A stretch of DNA of 64,000 nt, taken from assembly GCF_013167215.1 (NCBI RefSeq), contig NZ_JABJWY010000038.1, positions 150,765 to 214,764 on the forward strand, written 5' to 3'. The notes under the pieces are model-generated. The model ran no database searches and was not told the origin of the DNA. It saw only the letters and a list, made by a program, of their open reading frames with translations. Source of the stretch: Sphingobacterium prati. GTDB taxonomy: Bacteria; Bacteroidota; Bacteroidia; Sphingobacteriales; Sphingobacteriaceae. Positions 42,295 through 51,111 of this stretch are shown here, piece after piece; within the stretch, counting starts at the first letter, position 1, and the number at the start of each line of letters is the position of its first letter. A program made the translations under genes and the position numbers.

Positions 42295-43484
42295 AAGGGT
42301 CAGTAAAATTTGGAGTGATATTATTGGGAGCTGTCTTGTTGCTGATTGGTGTCATTGATATCACAAGCAAGAAACCGATTATTTGGGATCGGACCTTCGA
42401 CGCAAAAGATAAAAATCCTTTTGGAGCTTATGTGCTCAGACAAGAATTAAAGCATATTATTGATCAACGTAGTGTGGATGTCAGGCGACCATTATATGAA
42501 TACCTGGATAGTACGAAAGGAACAGCGATGAATCTGCTGTTTTATACGTCGTATTTTTCCTTAGGCGAAGCTGCGAAAAATAAATTACTTACGTATGTTG
42601 CTCGCGGAGGAAAAGCAATGATTATCGCTGAAACGATTGACTATAATCTTTTAGATTCCCTAGATATCAAGGTGCAAAATTTCTACGGCTATAAGAAAGG
42701 CGTGGAAATTAAAAGTCATTTGAGCGTTAAGCTAACCAATGATAACACTAAAATTCATTATGGTAAATCGGACTTAAGTGCGGTCTTCAGTAAACTTCCA
42801 AAGAATACAACAATCCTTGGGGGGATTACTTACCAGGACTATCTATTACCCAATTTTGTCGAGGTAAAGGTTGGTAAAGGTAGGCTTTACCTGCATCTGA
42901 CTCCCGATTTATTTGGAAACTATTATCTACTAAATTCAGCTTCTCAATATGCTTATGCTGCAAAATCATTATCTTATTTAAATGATAAGCCGATAGCCTG
43001 GTATGATTTTAAAGCGAATAGGGATCAGCATCGTACCCCCTTACGGGTTTTGTTGACCAGCACGGGCTTACGACAGGCATGGTATGTCCTATTGGGGGGA
43101 CTTATCCTTTTACTGGTGTTTAAGAGTAAAAGAGAACAACGCGCAGTCGCGATTATCAAACCCGAACAGAATCTTTCCAAAGAATTTTGTGAAACGATTG
43201 CGACACTATATTACGAAAATGGTACACCGGGCAATATGGTTGACAAAAAAATAGATTATTTTCTACATGACCTACGGACCCGTTTTCATATGGATACCCT
43301 CTCCTTAGAAGAAAATGGTTTCTGCGAGGAATTGGCAGAAAGATCAGGTGTTCCTTTAGCCGACATTCAGCATTTAATAGGACTAATAATTCGAATGCAG
43401 CGAATACAACAACATGACTTGACCGGATTACGGCAGATTAATGAAATTATAGAAGATTTTAAACATAAAGCAAAAATGATATGA
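42291..43484 (+). CDS. DUF4350 domain membrane protein
   Basis: A 397-residue protein anchored by an N-terminal helix (about residues 5-22) and a second helix at about 265-280 (WYVLLGGLILLLVF). The DUF4350 domain lies between them: NPFGAYVLRQELKHII, TAMNLLFYTSYFSLGEAAKNKLLTYVARGGKAMIIAE. This fold resembles a ThuA/glutamine-amidotransferase-like domain. The last ~110 residues are cytoplasmic and helical. It overlaps both neighbours by 4 nt. Role unknown, probably structural in the locus. Confidence 0.85.
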   Translation: MKGSVKFGVILLGAVLLLIGVIDITSKKPIIWDRTFDAKDKNPFGAYVLRQELKHIIDQRSVDVRRPLYEYLDSTKGTAMNLLFYTSYFSLGEAAKNKLLTYVARGGKAMIIAETIDYNLLDSLDIKVQNFYGYKKGVEIKSHLSVKLTNDNTKIHYGKSDLSAVFSKLPKNTTILGGITYQDYLLPNFVEVKVGKGRLYLHLTPDLFGNYYLLNSASQYAYAAKSLSYLNDKPIAWYDFKANRDQHRTPLRVLLTSTGLRQAWYVLLGGLILLLVFKSKREQRAVAIIKPEQNLSKEFCETIATLYYENGTPGNMVDKKIDYFLHDLRTRFHMDTLSLEENGFCEELAERSGVPLADIQHLIGLIIRMQRIQQHDLTGLRQINEIIEDFKHKAKMI

Positions 43485-44470
43485 GTGACTTCGATAGATA
43501 TATATCCTTTGAAAACCGAATTGATATATCGGTTTTGTATGATAAAATGGCTCAGGTAAAGTCGGAGGTAAAAAAGGTTATCGTTGGGCAGGATCAATTG
43601 ATTGACATGTTATTGATTTCGATCTTGGCATCGGGGCATTCGTTGATAGAAGGCTTGCCGGGCGTTGCGAAAACCTTATCCGCAAAATTAATTGCCAAGA
43701 CCATCAGCAGTGACTTTAAACGCATTCAATTTACACCAGATTTGATGCCCTCAGACGTGACCGGATCGTCGATATTGGATTTAAAAAGCAATGAATTTGA
43801 ATTTCGAAAGGGGCCGATATTCGCCAATGTAGTTTTGATTGACGAGATCAATCGTGCACCCGCAAAAACTCAGGCTGCTCTTTTTGAAAGTATGGCCGAA
43901 CATCAGGTCTCGGTCGATGGAAATACCTATATTTTGCCTGTTCCATTTATTGTTTTCGCTACACAAAATCCGATCGAGCATGAAGGGACCTATCGTTTGC
44001 CAGAGGCACAACTCGACCGCTTTCTTTTTAAAATCAATGTGAATTATCCCGAACTGGAACAGGAGTTGGAGATCTTAAAAGAGCACCACGCACAAAAAGC
44101 TTTGAATAAAGAGGATCAAGTCGACACAGTCGTTTCAGCAGCGGAAATTTCTTCGTTCCAACGCCTTATTAAGTCTATTTTCGTGCATGAAGAATTGCTA
44201 AACTATATTGCTCAAGTGATTATAAAGACACGCAGCAATCCAAGTTTGACCTTGGGAGCATCGCCAAGAGCTTCAATTGCCTTGCTCGAATCGGCCAAAG
44301 CATCGGCTGCGTTGAGTGGAAGGGACTTTGTCACGCCAGAAGATATTCGGAGAGTAGCGGCAGCGGTGTTGGGACATCGGGTGATGCTGACTCCTGAACG
44401 CGAAATGGAGGGTTTTACAACCACGTATGTTATTGACCAAATCATTAATACGGTAGAAATTCCAAGATAA
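43481..44470 (+). CDS. MoxR-family AAA+ ATPase
   Basis: A 329-residue cytosolic ATPase. Walker A is EGLPGVAKT (about residues 60-68, with Ala in place of the second Gly of GxGKT), Walker B VLIDEINRAPAKTQAALFESM, sensor 1 FATQNPIEHEGTYRLPEAQLDRF, and sensor 2 near ASPRASIALL. MoxR proteins act as chaperones that mature VWA/MIDAS-type partners; the adjacent DUF58 protein is the likely partner. It overlaps DUF4350 by 4 nt and DUF58 by 1 nt. Confidence 0.95.
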   Translation: MSDFDRYISFENRIDISVLYDKMAQVKSEVKKVIVGQDQLIDMLLISILASGHSLIEGLPGVAKTLSAKLIAKTISSDFKRIQFTPDLMPSDVTGSSILDLKSNEFEFRKGPIFANVVLIDEINRAPAKTQAALFESMAEHQVSVDGNTYILPVPFIVFATQNPIEHEGTYRLPEAQLDRFLFKINVNYPELEQELEILKEHHAQKALNKEDQVDTVVSAAEISSFQRLIKSIFVHEELLNYIAQVIIKTRSNPSLTLGASPRASIALLESAKASAALSGRDFVTPEDIRRVAAAVLGHRVMLTPEREMEGFTTTYVIDQIINTVEIPR

Positions 44471-45798
44471 TGAGAAAATTAAAACAGCTCTTTCTAACCA
44501 ATCAGTTTTTCTATTCGTTGTTGGCGATAGCGACATTCTTTGTGATTTCATTTTTTATAAAAGGATTGTTTGTTGTTGCCTGGATTCTGTTTTGGCTTTG
44601 GCTGGCTGTATTGATTTTTGATTTCATCGTATTATTTTCGGGGAAAGAGCGTATCGAAATCACGCGAGTATACCCGGAGAAGTTGTCCAATGGCGATGAA
44701 AATCCCATGAAGCTCATTGTCAATTCTTTTTATCCGTTTCCCACTGTCATAGAAATCCTCGAAGAATTTCCAATACAACTTCAAATTCGGAATAAGAAGT
44801 TTTCTACCCGTCTATCCGCTCATCAAAGTACAGAAATTTCTTATTTAATGCGGCCAACACAACGGGGGCAATATAAGTTTGGTAGATGTATGGCAATGGT
44901 AAGACGTTTTGGATTTTTCAAACGGAGGTTTGTAACCAGCCAGACACAGGAAATCCCATGTTATCCGTCTTATATTCAATTGAGAAAATATCAGCTTTTG
45001 GCCACCAGCAATAGGTTGAATGAATTGGGCATAAAGCGTATACGGCGTATTGGATCGGCAATGGAGTTTGACCATGTTAGGGACTATGTTCAGGGGGATG
45101 ATTATCGCCATATGAATTGGAAGGCTACAGCAAAGGTCAAAAAGCTGATGGTTAATCAGTATGAAGAGGAAAAATCCCAGCCAATCTATTCATTTATTGA
45201 TCTGGGGCGCGCGATGCGGATGCCGTTTGATGGTCTCACTTTATTAGATTATGCAATCAATGCATCTCTGGTCCTTTCCAATGCTACGATATTAAAACAA
45301 GATCGCGCTGGGTTATTGACCTTTTCAAAGGATGTGAATGTCTTTATTCCATCCGAAAAGAGAAACAACCAGATGCTCAAGATTTCGGAAGCGCTATATC
45401 AAGTGGCTACAAATTTTGAGGAGCCTGAATATGGCAAACTCTATAGTTATGCAAATGCACATATCAATAAACGTTCCCTGATCTTTCTTTATACTAACTT
45501 TGAAACTTTGGACTCTTTAAGAAGACAGCTAAACTATTTGTCCATGTTAAATCGAAGCCATATCATCGTCGTTGTTGTATTCAAAAACATTGAAGTTGAA
45601 GCCCTCGCCAAAAGCACTCCGAAAAAGACCATTGAAATCTACAATCAGATTATCGCTGAAAAGTTTATTTATGAGAAGCAGCTTATTGTGCAGGAATTAA
45701 TCCGTAATGGGTTTCAGACGATATATACTGCGCCTGAAAATTTAACCATCAACTCAATCAATAAATATTTAGAGATTAAGGCACGCGGACTTATTTGA
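44470..45798 (+). CDS. DUF58 domain protein
   Basis: A 442-residue protein with two N-terminal transmembrane helices (about residues 13-30 and 36-55). The DUF58 signature follows: GSAMEFDHVRDYVQGDDYRHMNWKATAKVKKLMVNQYEEEKSQPIYSFIDLGRAM (about 195-250). The domain is related to VWA folds; DLGRAM in place of DxSxS suggests an altered metal site. It usually pairs with MoxR. It is the last gene of the operon and overlaps the convergent Dabb gene by 8 nt. Confidence 0.92.
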   Translation: MRKLKQLFLTNQFFYSLLAIATFFVISFFIKGLFVVAWILFWLWLAVLIFDFIVLFSGKERIEITRVYPEKLSNGDENPMKLIVNSFYPFPTVIEILEEFPIQLQIRNKKFSTRLSAHQSTEISYLMRPTQRGQYKFGRCMAMVRRFGFFKRRFVTSQTQEIPCYPSYIQLRKYQLLATSNRLNELGIKRIRRIGSAMEFDHVRDYVQGDDYRHMNWKATAKVKKLMVNQYEEEKSQPIYSFIDLGRAMRMPFDGLTLLDYAINASLVLSNATILKQDRAGLLTFSKDVNVFIPSEKRNNQMLKISEALYQVATNFEEPEYGKLYSYANAHINKRSLIFLYTNFETLDSLRRQLNYLSMLNRSHIIVVVVFKNIEVEALAKSTPKKTIEIYNQIIAEKFIYEKQLIVQELIRNGFQTIYTAPENLTINSINKYLEIKARGLI

Positions 45799-46195
45799 TG
45801 ATGGAAGTATCTTTGACCATTACTTTCGTCCAAAAATGCTGATATTTTTCGATCGCCTTAAGATGGATTGGGTGTGTTTCGTAAACAGTGATATCTTTAA
45901 GGTCTTTGAAGGTGACAATCAATGTATAGTCAAAGCTATTGTCAACGACGGGGCGCGCATTGGTTGGTGCTGGAACACCATAGTTGAGTGTCTTGACGGT
46001 ATCTATTTTTCGTAGTTCCTCAAAGAAGCCAACAAAGTCCTTTTTATCCTGTTCACTGATGTCTTTCTTTAGCCAAAAATTAACAATATGTACAATCGTA
46101 TTTGAGTGCAGGTCATCCGCTGACTGAGCTGGATTTGCCCATGTTGGGGCTGTGATGAGCACCATTGGTGCAAGTAAAAAATTTCTTCTTTTCAT
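45791..46195 (-). CDS. Exported Dabb (stress-responsive A/B barrel) protein
   Basis: A 134-residue protein. Residues 1-22 (RRNFLLAPMVLITAPTWAN) look like an export signal with twin Arg. The Dabb ferredoxin-like barrel follows: NTIVHIVNFWLKKDISEQDKKDFVGFFEELRKI, VVDNSFDYTLIVTFKDLKDITVYETHPIHLKAI. Family members dimerise; the biological role is mostly unknown. The ATG at 46195 is preferred to an upstream in-frame ATG at 46225 because it gives a proper signal. Confidence 0.85.
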   Translation of the reverse strand: MKRRNFLLAPMVLITAPTWANPAQSADDLHSNTIVHIVNFWLKKDISEQDKKDFVGFFEELRKIDTVKTLNYGVPAPTNARPVVDNSFDYTLIVTFKDLKDITVYETHPIHLKAIEKYQHFWTKVMVKDTSIIK

Positions 46196-46225
46196 TATGA
46201 ATGGTTTAGAAATAGTAAGATACAA

Positions 46226-46256
46226 AAAAAGAGATACATTTTTTGCATCTCTTTTT
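46226..46256 (-). terminator. metK terminator
   Basis: Perfect 10-bp stem AAAAAGAGAT / ATCTCTTTTT (46226-46235 and 46247-46256) with an 11-nt loop, 18 nt beyond the metK stop. T runs on both sides. Confidence 0.88.
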
Positions 46257-46273
46257 ATTTTATTGATTAGTCC

Positions 46274-47527
46274 TTACAGACCAAACGCTTCTTTTACCTT
46301 TTCAATGTAATCCAATTTTTCCCAGGTGAATAATTCAACCTCAATTTGTTTCTTTTCTCCTGTGGAACTTTCGAATTCCTTCGTCACTTTTCTTGGTGTT
46401 CTACCCATATGACCATATGCTGCTGTCTCGGAGTAGATCGGATTTCTTAGACCAAGACGAGTTTCAATGCCATAAGGAGTCATGTCAAACAAATGCGCTA
46501 TTTTATCAGCAATCTGACCGTCTGTCAGATTTACTTTGCTTGTACCGTAAGTATTCACATAAATTCCCATAGGATCTTTTACACCAATTGCATAAGAAAT
46601 CTGAACGAGGATTTCGTCAGCTATCCCTGCCGCAACTAAGTTTTTGGCAATATGGCGGGTTGCATAAGCCGCCGAACGATCCACTTTTGAAGGGTCTTTC
46701 CCAGAAAAGGCTCCTCCACCATGAGCACCTTTTCCACCATACGTATCGACAATAATCTTACGGCCAGTAAGTCCAGTATCTCCATGCGGGCCACCGATAA
46801 CGAATTTTCCAGTAGGGTTGATATGAAATTTAATTTCATCGTTAAATAACAACTGAAGTTCTGGCTTTAATTGCGCTTTGACACGAGGGATTAAGATTGT
46901 TTTTATATCCTGTGTAATTTTGTCTAACATGACTGGCTCGGCGTCAAAGTCATCATGCTGTGTAGAGATGACAATGGTATCAATTCTCTTCGGTTTGTGG
47001 TCATCACCGTATTCCAATGTTACTTGTGACTTCGCATCCGGCCGTAAATATTTTATTTCGTTGTTTTCTCTACGTAGTTCTGCGAGCTCATATAAAAGAC
47101 GGTGAGAAAGGTCTAAGGCTAAAGGCATGAAATTATCCGTTTCATTATTGGCATAGCCAAACATAATCCCTTGGTCGCCAGCTCCCTGCTCTTGTCTCGT
47201 CTTTCGATCCACACCCTGATTGATATCTGCAGACTGCTCGTGGATTGCAGATAACACACCACAAGAATTTGCTTCAAACATATATTCAGACTTTGTATAG
47301 CCAATTTTCTGAATAACAGAGCGGGCTATTTTTTGTACATCCAGATAGATGTTTGATTTAACCTCACCAGCAAGAACGACCTGTCCAGTCGTTACCAAAG
47401 TCTCAATAGCTACACGTGAGTCTTCATCCCATGCTAAAAAATTGTCTATTAATGCATCTGAAATTTGGTCCGCAACTTTGTCCGGATGCCCTTCAGAAAC
47501 AGATTCTGACGTAAATAAATAAGCCAT
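46274..47527 (-). CDS. metK: S-adenosylmethionine synthetase
   Basis: A 417-residue enzyme making SAM from methionine and ATP. The signatures [18 protein letters not shown] (ATP/Mg), [12 protein letters not shown] (methionine loop) and [19 protein letters not shown] (P-loop-like) are intact. There are small insertions around residues 190-215 relative to E. coli MetK, common in Bacteroidota. The leader (47528-47697) holds a SAM-II riboswitch, so the product probably represses its own synthesis. Confidence 0.97.
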   Translation of the reverse strand: MAYLFTSESVSEGHPDKVADQISDALIDNFLAWDEDSRVAIETLVTTGQVVLAGEVKSNIYLDVQKIARSVIQKIGYTKSEYMFEANSCGVLSAIHEQSADINQGVDRKTRQEQGAGDQGIMFGYANNETDNFMPLALDLSHRLLYELAELRRENNEIKYLRPDAKSQVTLEYGDDHKPKRIDTIVISTQHDDFDAEPVMLDKITQDIKTILIPRVKAQLKPELQLLFNDEIKFHINPTGKFVIGGPHGDTGLTGRKIIVDTYGGKGAHGGGAFSGKDPSKVDRSAAYATRHIAKNLVAAGIADEILVQISYAIGVKDPMGIYVNTYGTSKVNLTDGQIADKIAHLFDMTPYGIETRLGLRNPIYSETAAYGHMGRTPRKVTKEFESSTGEKKQIEVELFTWEKLDYIEKVKEAFGL

Positions 47528-47602
47528 GCCTTACGTAATTTTAATATTGGATTTGCGCTAGAAATGAAATAACAGCAAAGTGATAAGAGCCGTGATAGCG
47601 AA

Positions 47603-47683
47603 GGGTTTTTAGCACTTTTTTACTGTGGTTGCAATCTCCTTGTCGTTGCTTTGTGTATGCAACAGCACGCAAATCAGTCCACA
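47603..47683 (-). ncRNA. SAM-II riboswitch in the metK leader
   Basis: Read on the minus strand: P1 TGTGG (47683-47679), then ACTGATTTG, an inserted hairpin GTTGC/GCAAC, then AAGG-AGA-TTGCAA, the P1 partner CCACA, then GTAAAAAAGTGCTAAAAACCC at the 3' end (in parts). The order UGAUUU ... UUGCA + P1' ... UAAA ... GCUAAAAA is the SAM-II core. The pseudoknot pairs GG (3 nt before TTGCAA) with the 3' CC, the reverse of the CC/GG seen in the proteobacterial reference. A 2-nt bulge (AC) in P1 and the extra hairpin are departures. Gene context (metK) agrees. Confidence 0.8.
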
Positions 47684-47701
47684 TTCTATTTTTTGTTGCG
47701 A

Positions 47702-47709
47702 CAAAGCTA
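47702..47709 (-). promoter_or_regulatory. metK -7 promoter element (TAGCTTTG)
   Basis: Perfect TAnnTTTG about 19 nt upstream of the riboswitch P1. The nearest TTTG upstream is 24 nt away. Confidence 0.5.
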
Positions 47710-47820
47710 CGATACTTTGTGGATATTTAAAATCAAATTTGTCTTTTAATTTTAAAAAATTAGAAAGCGACGTTAGAACGGTACAAGATTACATTATTTT
47801 AAGAAATTGGTAAATTCCGC

Positions 47821-47828
47821 TATCTTTG
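47821..47828 (+). promoter_or_regulatory. -7 promoter element (TATCTTTG) abutting the lipid kinase start
   Basis: Perfect TAnnTTTG whose G is 4 nt before the ATG at 47832. Confidence 0.5.
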
Positions 47829-47831
47829 GAT

Positions 47832-48710
47832 ATGTCAGAACGTAAACAAATATTGTTTGTTATCAACCCTATTTCAGGAGGAAAACGCAAGACTTCCTTC
47901 AAAAAGCAGGTATTAGATGTACTGGATTTACAGAAATTTGATCCGACATTTCAGCAGACAGCGCGGCCCAATCATGCCTATGAAATCGGCTTACAGGCCA
48001 TTAAGGAAGGCTATGATGCGGTAATAGCGGTCGGCGGAGACGGGACAATCAATGAGTTGGGCTCTGCTTTGGTCGGGTCGGGAATACCTTTGGGGATTAT
48101 CCCGGAGGGTTCTGGAAATGGGCTGGCACTCTATTTGGGTGTTCCAATGAATGAAGCTGCAGCGATTCGCCGCATAAACCGTTTTGAATCCATTGAAGTG
48201 GACTGTGGTGTTATTAATGACCGACGCTTTTTTAATATTGCCGGACTAGGTTTCGACGCTTCTGTAAGTGAAAATTTTGCCAACGAAAATATCCGGGGGC
48301 CCTTGGGATATATGAAATCTGTTTTTAACGTGTTGAGCAAGTATCAACCTGCTCATTATAAATTAACGATAGACGGTAAGGTATACCAACGGCAGGCCTT
48401 TATGATTAGTGTTGCTAATTCACCCCAGTACGGAAACAATGCATATATTGCTCCTCAAGCTTCGGTGAATGACGGTATACTTGATGTATGTATTGTGCAT
48501 AAGTTTCCGCTGTATATCTTGCCAAAAATGATTTTCCACCTATTCAATAAGTCTGCAGACCAGTCAAGCTACGTGGAAATTATACCAGGAAAGAATATTC
48601 AGATCGAGGTAGATTCGATTTCACCAGTTCATGTGGATGGGGAGCCCATCGAATTAGGTGATAAACTAAATATTTCCATTATGCCCAAAGCAATAAAAAT
48701 TATTTGTTAA
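47832..48710 (+). CDS. Diacylglycerol/lipid kinase (YegS/BmrU family)
   Basis: A 292-residue cytosolic lipid kinase. It has NPISGGKRK (about residues 11-19), the nucleotide-binding VGGDGTINELGSAL (about 62-75) and PEGSGNGLALYLGVP. The C-terminal lobe closes with PVHVDGEPIELGD. This family phosphorylates diacylglycerol or related lipids; the exact substrate is open. I use the ATG at 47832, since a TTG at 47826 lies inside the promoter element. The SUI1 gene follows 4 nt later. Confidence 0.92.
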   Translation: MSERKQILFVINPISGGKRKTSFKKQVLDVLDLQKFDPTFQQTARPNHAYEIGLQAIKEGYDAVIAVGGDGTINELGSALVGSGIPLGIIPEGSGNGLALYLGVPMNEAAAIRRINRFESIEVDCGVINDRRFFNIAGLGFDASVSENFANENIRGPLGYMKSVFNVLSKYQPAHYKLTIDGKVYQRQAFMISVANSPQYGNNAYIAPQASVNDGILDVCIVHKFPLYILPKMIFHLFNKSADQSSYVEIIPGKNIQIEVDSISPVHVDGEPIELGDKLNISIMPKAIKIIC

Positions 48711-48714
48711 AATT

Positions 48715-49065
48715 ATGAGCAAAAATAAGAAACAGTCATACGAAGGCGTTGTATATTCAACAGATGATAGTTTTAACTATCAACTTGCTGATTTATTTCA
48801 GGAAAAAGAGACCTTACCGGTAAACCAGCAGAATCTTAAAGTGCAGCTCGACCGGAAAATGCGGAAGGGCAAAGTTGTAACTTTAGTGACAGGATTTGTG
48901 GGACAGGCAGAAGATCTGGAAGCTTTGGGCAAATTGTTGAAACAAAAGTGCGGAGTAGGCGGGGCGGTCAAAGATGGAGAGATTATGATCCAAGGCGAAT
49001 TTAAGCAAAAGATCTATGAGTTGTTACTTAAGGAAGGATATCGGGTAAAATTGGTTGGTGGTTAA
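48715..49065 (+). CDS. SUI1/eIF1-like translation initiation factor (YciH)
   Basis: A 116-residue protein with an unstructured N-terminus and an SUI1 domain (about residues 35-115): VQLDRKMRKGKVVTLVTGFVGQAEDLEALGKLLKQKCGVGGAVKDGEIMIQGEFKQKIYELLLKEGYRVKLVGG. It is related to eIF1 and YciH, which improve start-codon fidelity on the 30S subunit. This could matter in a lineage with few Shine-Dalgarno sites, but that is inference. Operon with the lipid kinase. Confidence 0.93.
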   Translation: MSKNKKQSYEGVVYSTDDSFNYQLADLFQEKETLPVNQQNLKVQLDRKMRKGKVVTLVTGFVGQAEDLEALGKLLKQKCGVGGAVKDGEIMIQGEFKQKIYELLLKEGYRVKLVGG

Positions 49066-49496
49066 ACAACTATATCTGTGCTATTATAGCAAATCTAATG
49101 AATTGTTTATTAGGTGAATATGACAAGAGCGAGACACAATGAATTATTAAAAAACATGAGTAATCACTTACTTTTTGTCGCTTAAATTCCTCGTTTTTCT
49201 TGCATATCAAAAAAAAAATGGTTTTCATTGTAAAATAATTATTGCTAATAAGCGATTTAGCTGATGGTAATAAGGATTATATAACGGGAACTGCTGAGAA
49301 AAATGACACCATGGTAGGTGTATTCAGTTTGAAAAAACAAATTTGATTTTTTTTATATATTTGAGATGAATATTTTAAATTTGACATTAAATATTAAATT
49401 TGCTTTGCAAAATTGGTTTCAAAAGCAAATAAGAGTGCATATAATTTAAACAACATTATATATTTAAACAACAGTAAAAAACTAAAAATTAGAAAA
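49066..49496. other. 431-bp AT-rich gap with the exbB operon promoter and long leader
   Basis: No gene or tRNA is seen in 49066-49355. TATATTTG (49356-49363) with TTTG 24 nt upstream (49328-49331) is the probable promoter, leaving a leader of about 130 nt before the ATG at 49497. The leader is A/T-rich with TATATTTAAACAACA-like stretches that may favour translation without a Shine-Dalgarno. Confidence 0.5.
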
Positions 49497-50321
49497 ATGG
49501 CAAACGCACCTAAAACTGCTGCAAAACAAGAAAGCAACAACGGAGGATCTTTCTTCGCTCAAGCTGCAATTATCATCTGTTTCATCGTTGGTTTCTGTTT
49601 ATGGAAATTTGTAATGGGTAATCCAACTAACTTCGTTGACAACAATCCTGAAAATGCTCCTAATCCAGGTAACTATTTAGGAATGGTTTACCACGCTGGG
49701 GCTATCGTACCTGTTTTGCTTGGTTTATTCTTGATGGTATGGGTTTTCTCTGTAGAACGTTTTATCGTTATCAACAAAGCTTCTGGTACTGGAAACGTTG
49801 GAAACTTTGTTAGAAAAATCCAATCTTTGATTAATGGTGGAAACATCGATTCAGCTATCGCTGAGTGTGACAAACAAAAAGGTTCAGTGGCAAACGTAGT
49901 AAAAGCTGGTTTATTGAAATACAAAGCCGTATCAGCTGACGTTAATGTTGATACTGAAAAAGCTACTATCGCAATTCAAAAAGAAATCGAAGAAACTACA
50001 GCATTAGAAATGCCAATGTTAGAGAAAAACTTAAACGTAATCGCAACATTAGTTTCTATCGGTACATTATGTGGTCTATTAGGTACAGTAACAGGTATGA
50101 TCAAAGCCTTCTCGGCATTGGCAACCGGTGGCGCTCCTGATTCAGCTAAATTAGCAAACGGTATCTCTGAGGCCTTGATCAATACAGCTACAGGTATTGC
50201 GACTTCAACATTCGCTATCGTATTGTATAACATCTTTACTGCAAAAATCGATAAATTAACTTACTCTATCGACGAAGCTGGTTTCTCAATCGTACAAACA
50301 TACGCTGCAAACCACAAATAG
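49497..50321 (+). CDS. exbB: ExbB/TolQ/MotA-family proton channel
   Basis: A 274-residue inner-membrane protein. An N-terminal helix (about 21-40), a second (about 72-92), and two helices in the conserved core (about 175-265: LNVIATLVSIGTLCGLLGTVTGMIKAFSALA, EALINTATGIATSTFAIVLYNIFTAK). Together with ExbD it uses the proton gradient to energise TonB. The ATG at 49497 follows a run of A and U; the frame is open from 49413 but the extra residues are not family-like. A hairpin separates it from exbD. Confidence 0.94.
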   Translation: MANAPKTAAKQESNNGGSFFAQAAIIICFIVGFCLWKFVMGNPTNFVDNNPENAPNPGNYLGMVYHAGAIVPVLLGLFLMVWVFSVERFIVINKASGTGNVGNFVRKIQSLINGGNIDSAIAECDKQKGSVANVVKAGLLKYKAVSADVNVDTEKATIAIQKEIEETTALEMPMLEKNLNVIATLVSIGTLCGLLGTVTGMIKAFSALATGGAPDSAKLANGISEALINTATGIATSTFAIVLYNIFTAKIDKLTYSIDEAGFSIVQTYAANHK

Positions 50322-50335
50322 GAACTGTGATGAAA

Positions 50336-50367
50336 ATTTTTGATTTTATTTTATGGAAATCAAAAAT
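50336..50367 (+). other. Hairpin between exbB and exbD
   Basis: Perfect 11-bp stem ATTTTTGATTT / AAATCAAAAAT (50336-50346, 50357-50367) in the 103-nt gap. No T tract follows. It may be a processing or partial-termination point that keeps exbB in excess of exbD. Confidence 0.5.
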
Positions 50368-50424
50368 CTAAAGCATCATAGTGTAGAAGATTGAGTTTAA
50401 TTAATTTAAAAAGAAGAATTTAAA

Positions 50425-51087
50425 ATGGGTAAAGCAAAAGTAAAAAGAGCCAGTACGTCAATCGACATGACAGCGATGTGTGACGTATCGTTCTTGCTGC
50501 TTACGTTCTTCGTATTAACGGCGACAGCGCGCCAACCGGAAGCATTGACGGTGGATACCCCAGCATCAACTACGAAAGATAAATTACCTGACTCTAATGT
50601 GGGTATGATTACGATCGGTGATGGTGGAAAAGTTTTCTTTGGAACGACAGATCAACAGGTTCGCGTAAAAGCATTAGAAAGAATGTCTGCAAAATATGGC
50701 ATTGGCTTTTCGCAAGAGGACTATGATCATTTCAAACTGATGGAAAATTTTGGTGTACCAATGTCTAAGTTGAAGGGGTTATTGGCTCTGGACGGCAGCA
50801 AGCGCACTGAAAAAGGTGTACAAACTGGTATTCCGATTGACAGTACAGAAAATACCTCTAATGAGTTGTACTACTGGGTGCAAAACACACGTTTAGCTGC
50901 TGAAGAAGTAAATAAAGAAAAGGAATCATCGGACAAGAATTTTGTTCACCCGGGCCCTTTGAAGATTGCGATCAAAGCTGATGCAAATGAAAAATATCCT
51001 TCTGTAAACCAGGTTATTGAAACGTTGCGTAATCAAAAGCAAAACAAATTTAGTTTCATCACTGGCATGCGTGCTGAGGAAAAATAA
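50425..51087 (+). CDS. exbD: ExbD/TolR-family protein (first copy)
   Basis: A 220-residue single-pass protein. The transmembrane helix (about residues 18-37, CDVSFLLLTFFVLTA) carries the essential Asp of the family in its MTAMCDVSF start. The periplasmic domain is unusually long, with an extra region (about 75-150, SAKYGIGFSQEDYDHFKLMENFGVPMSK) that I do not see in the second copy. Partner of ExbB in TonB energisation. Two different ExbD proteins suggest a hetero-oligomer or two TonB systems. Confidence 0.92.
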   Translation: MGKAKVKRASTSIDMTAMCDVSFLLLTFFVLTATARQPEALTVDTPASTTKDKLPDSNVGMITIGDGGKVFFGTTDQQVRVKALERMSAKYGIGFSQEDYDHFKLMENFGVPMSKLKGLLALDGSKRTEKGVQTGIPIDSTENTSNELYYWVQNTRLAAEEVNKEKESSDKNFVHPGPLKIAIKADANEKYPSVNQVIETLRNQKQNKFSFITGMRAEEK

Positions 51088-51111
51088 TTGACGATTTAAT
51101 AAGAACAAAAA

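Noticed and set aside
47528-47602. An intrinsic terminator as the expression platform of the SAM-II riboswitch
   Set aside because: There are short stems (ACGGC/GCTGT, CGCTA/TAGCG) but no T tract between the aptamer and metK.
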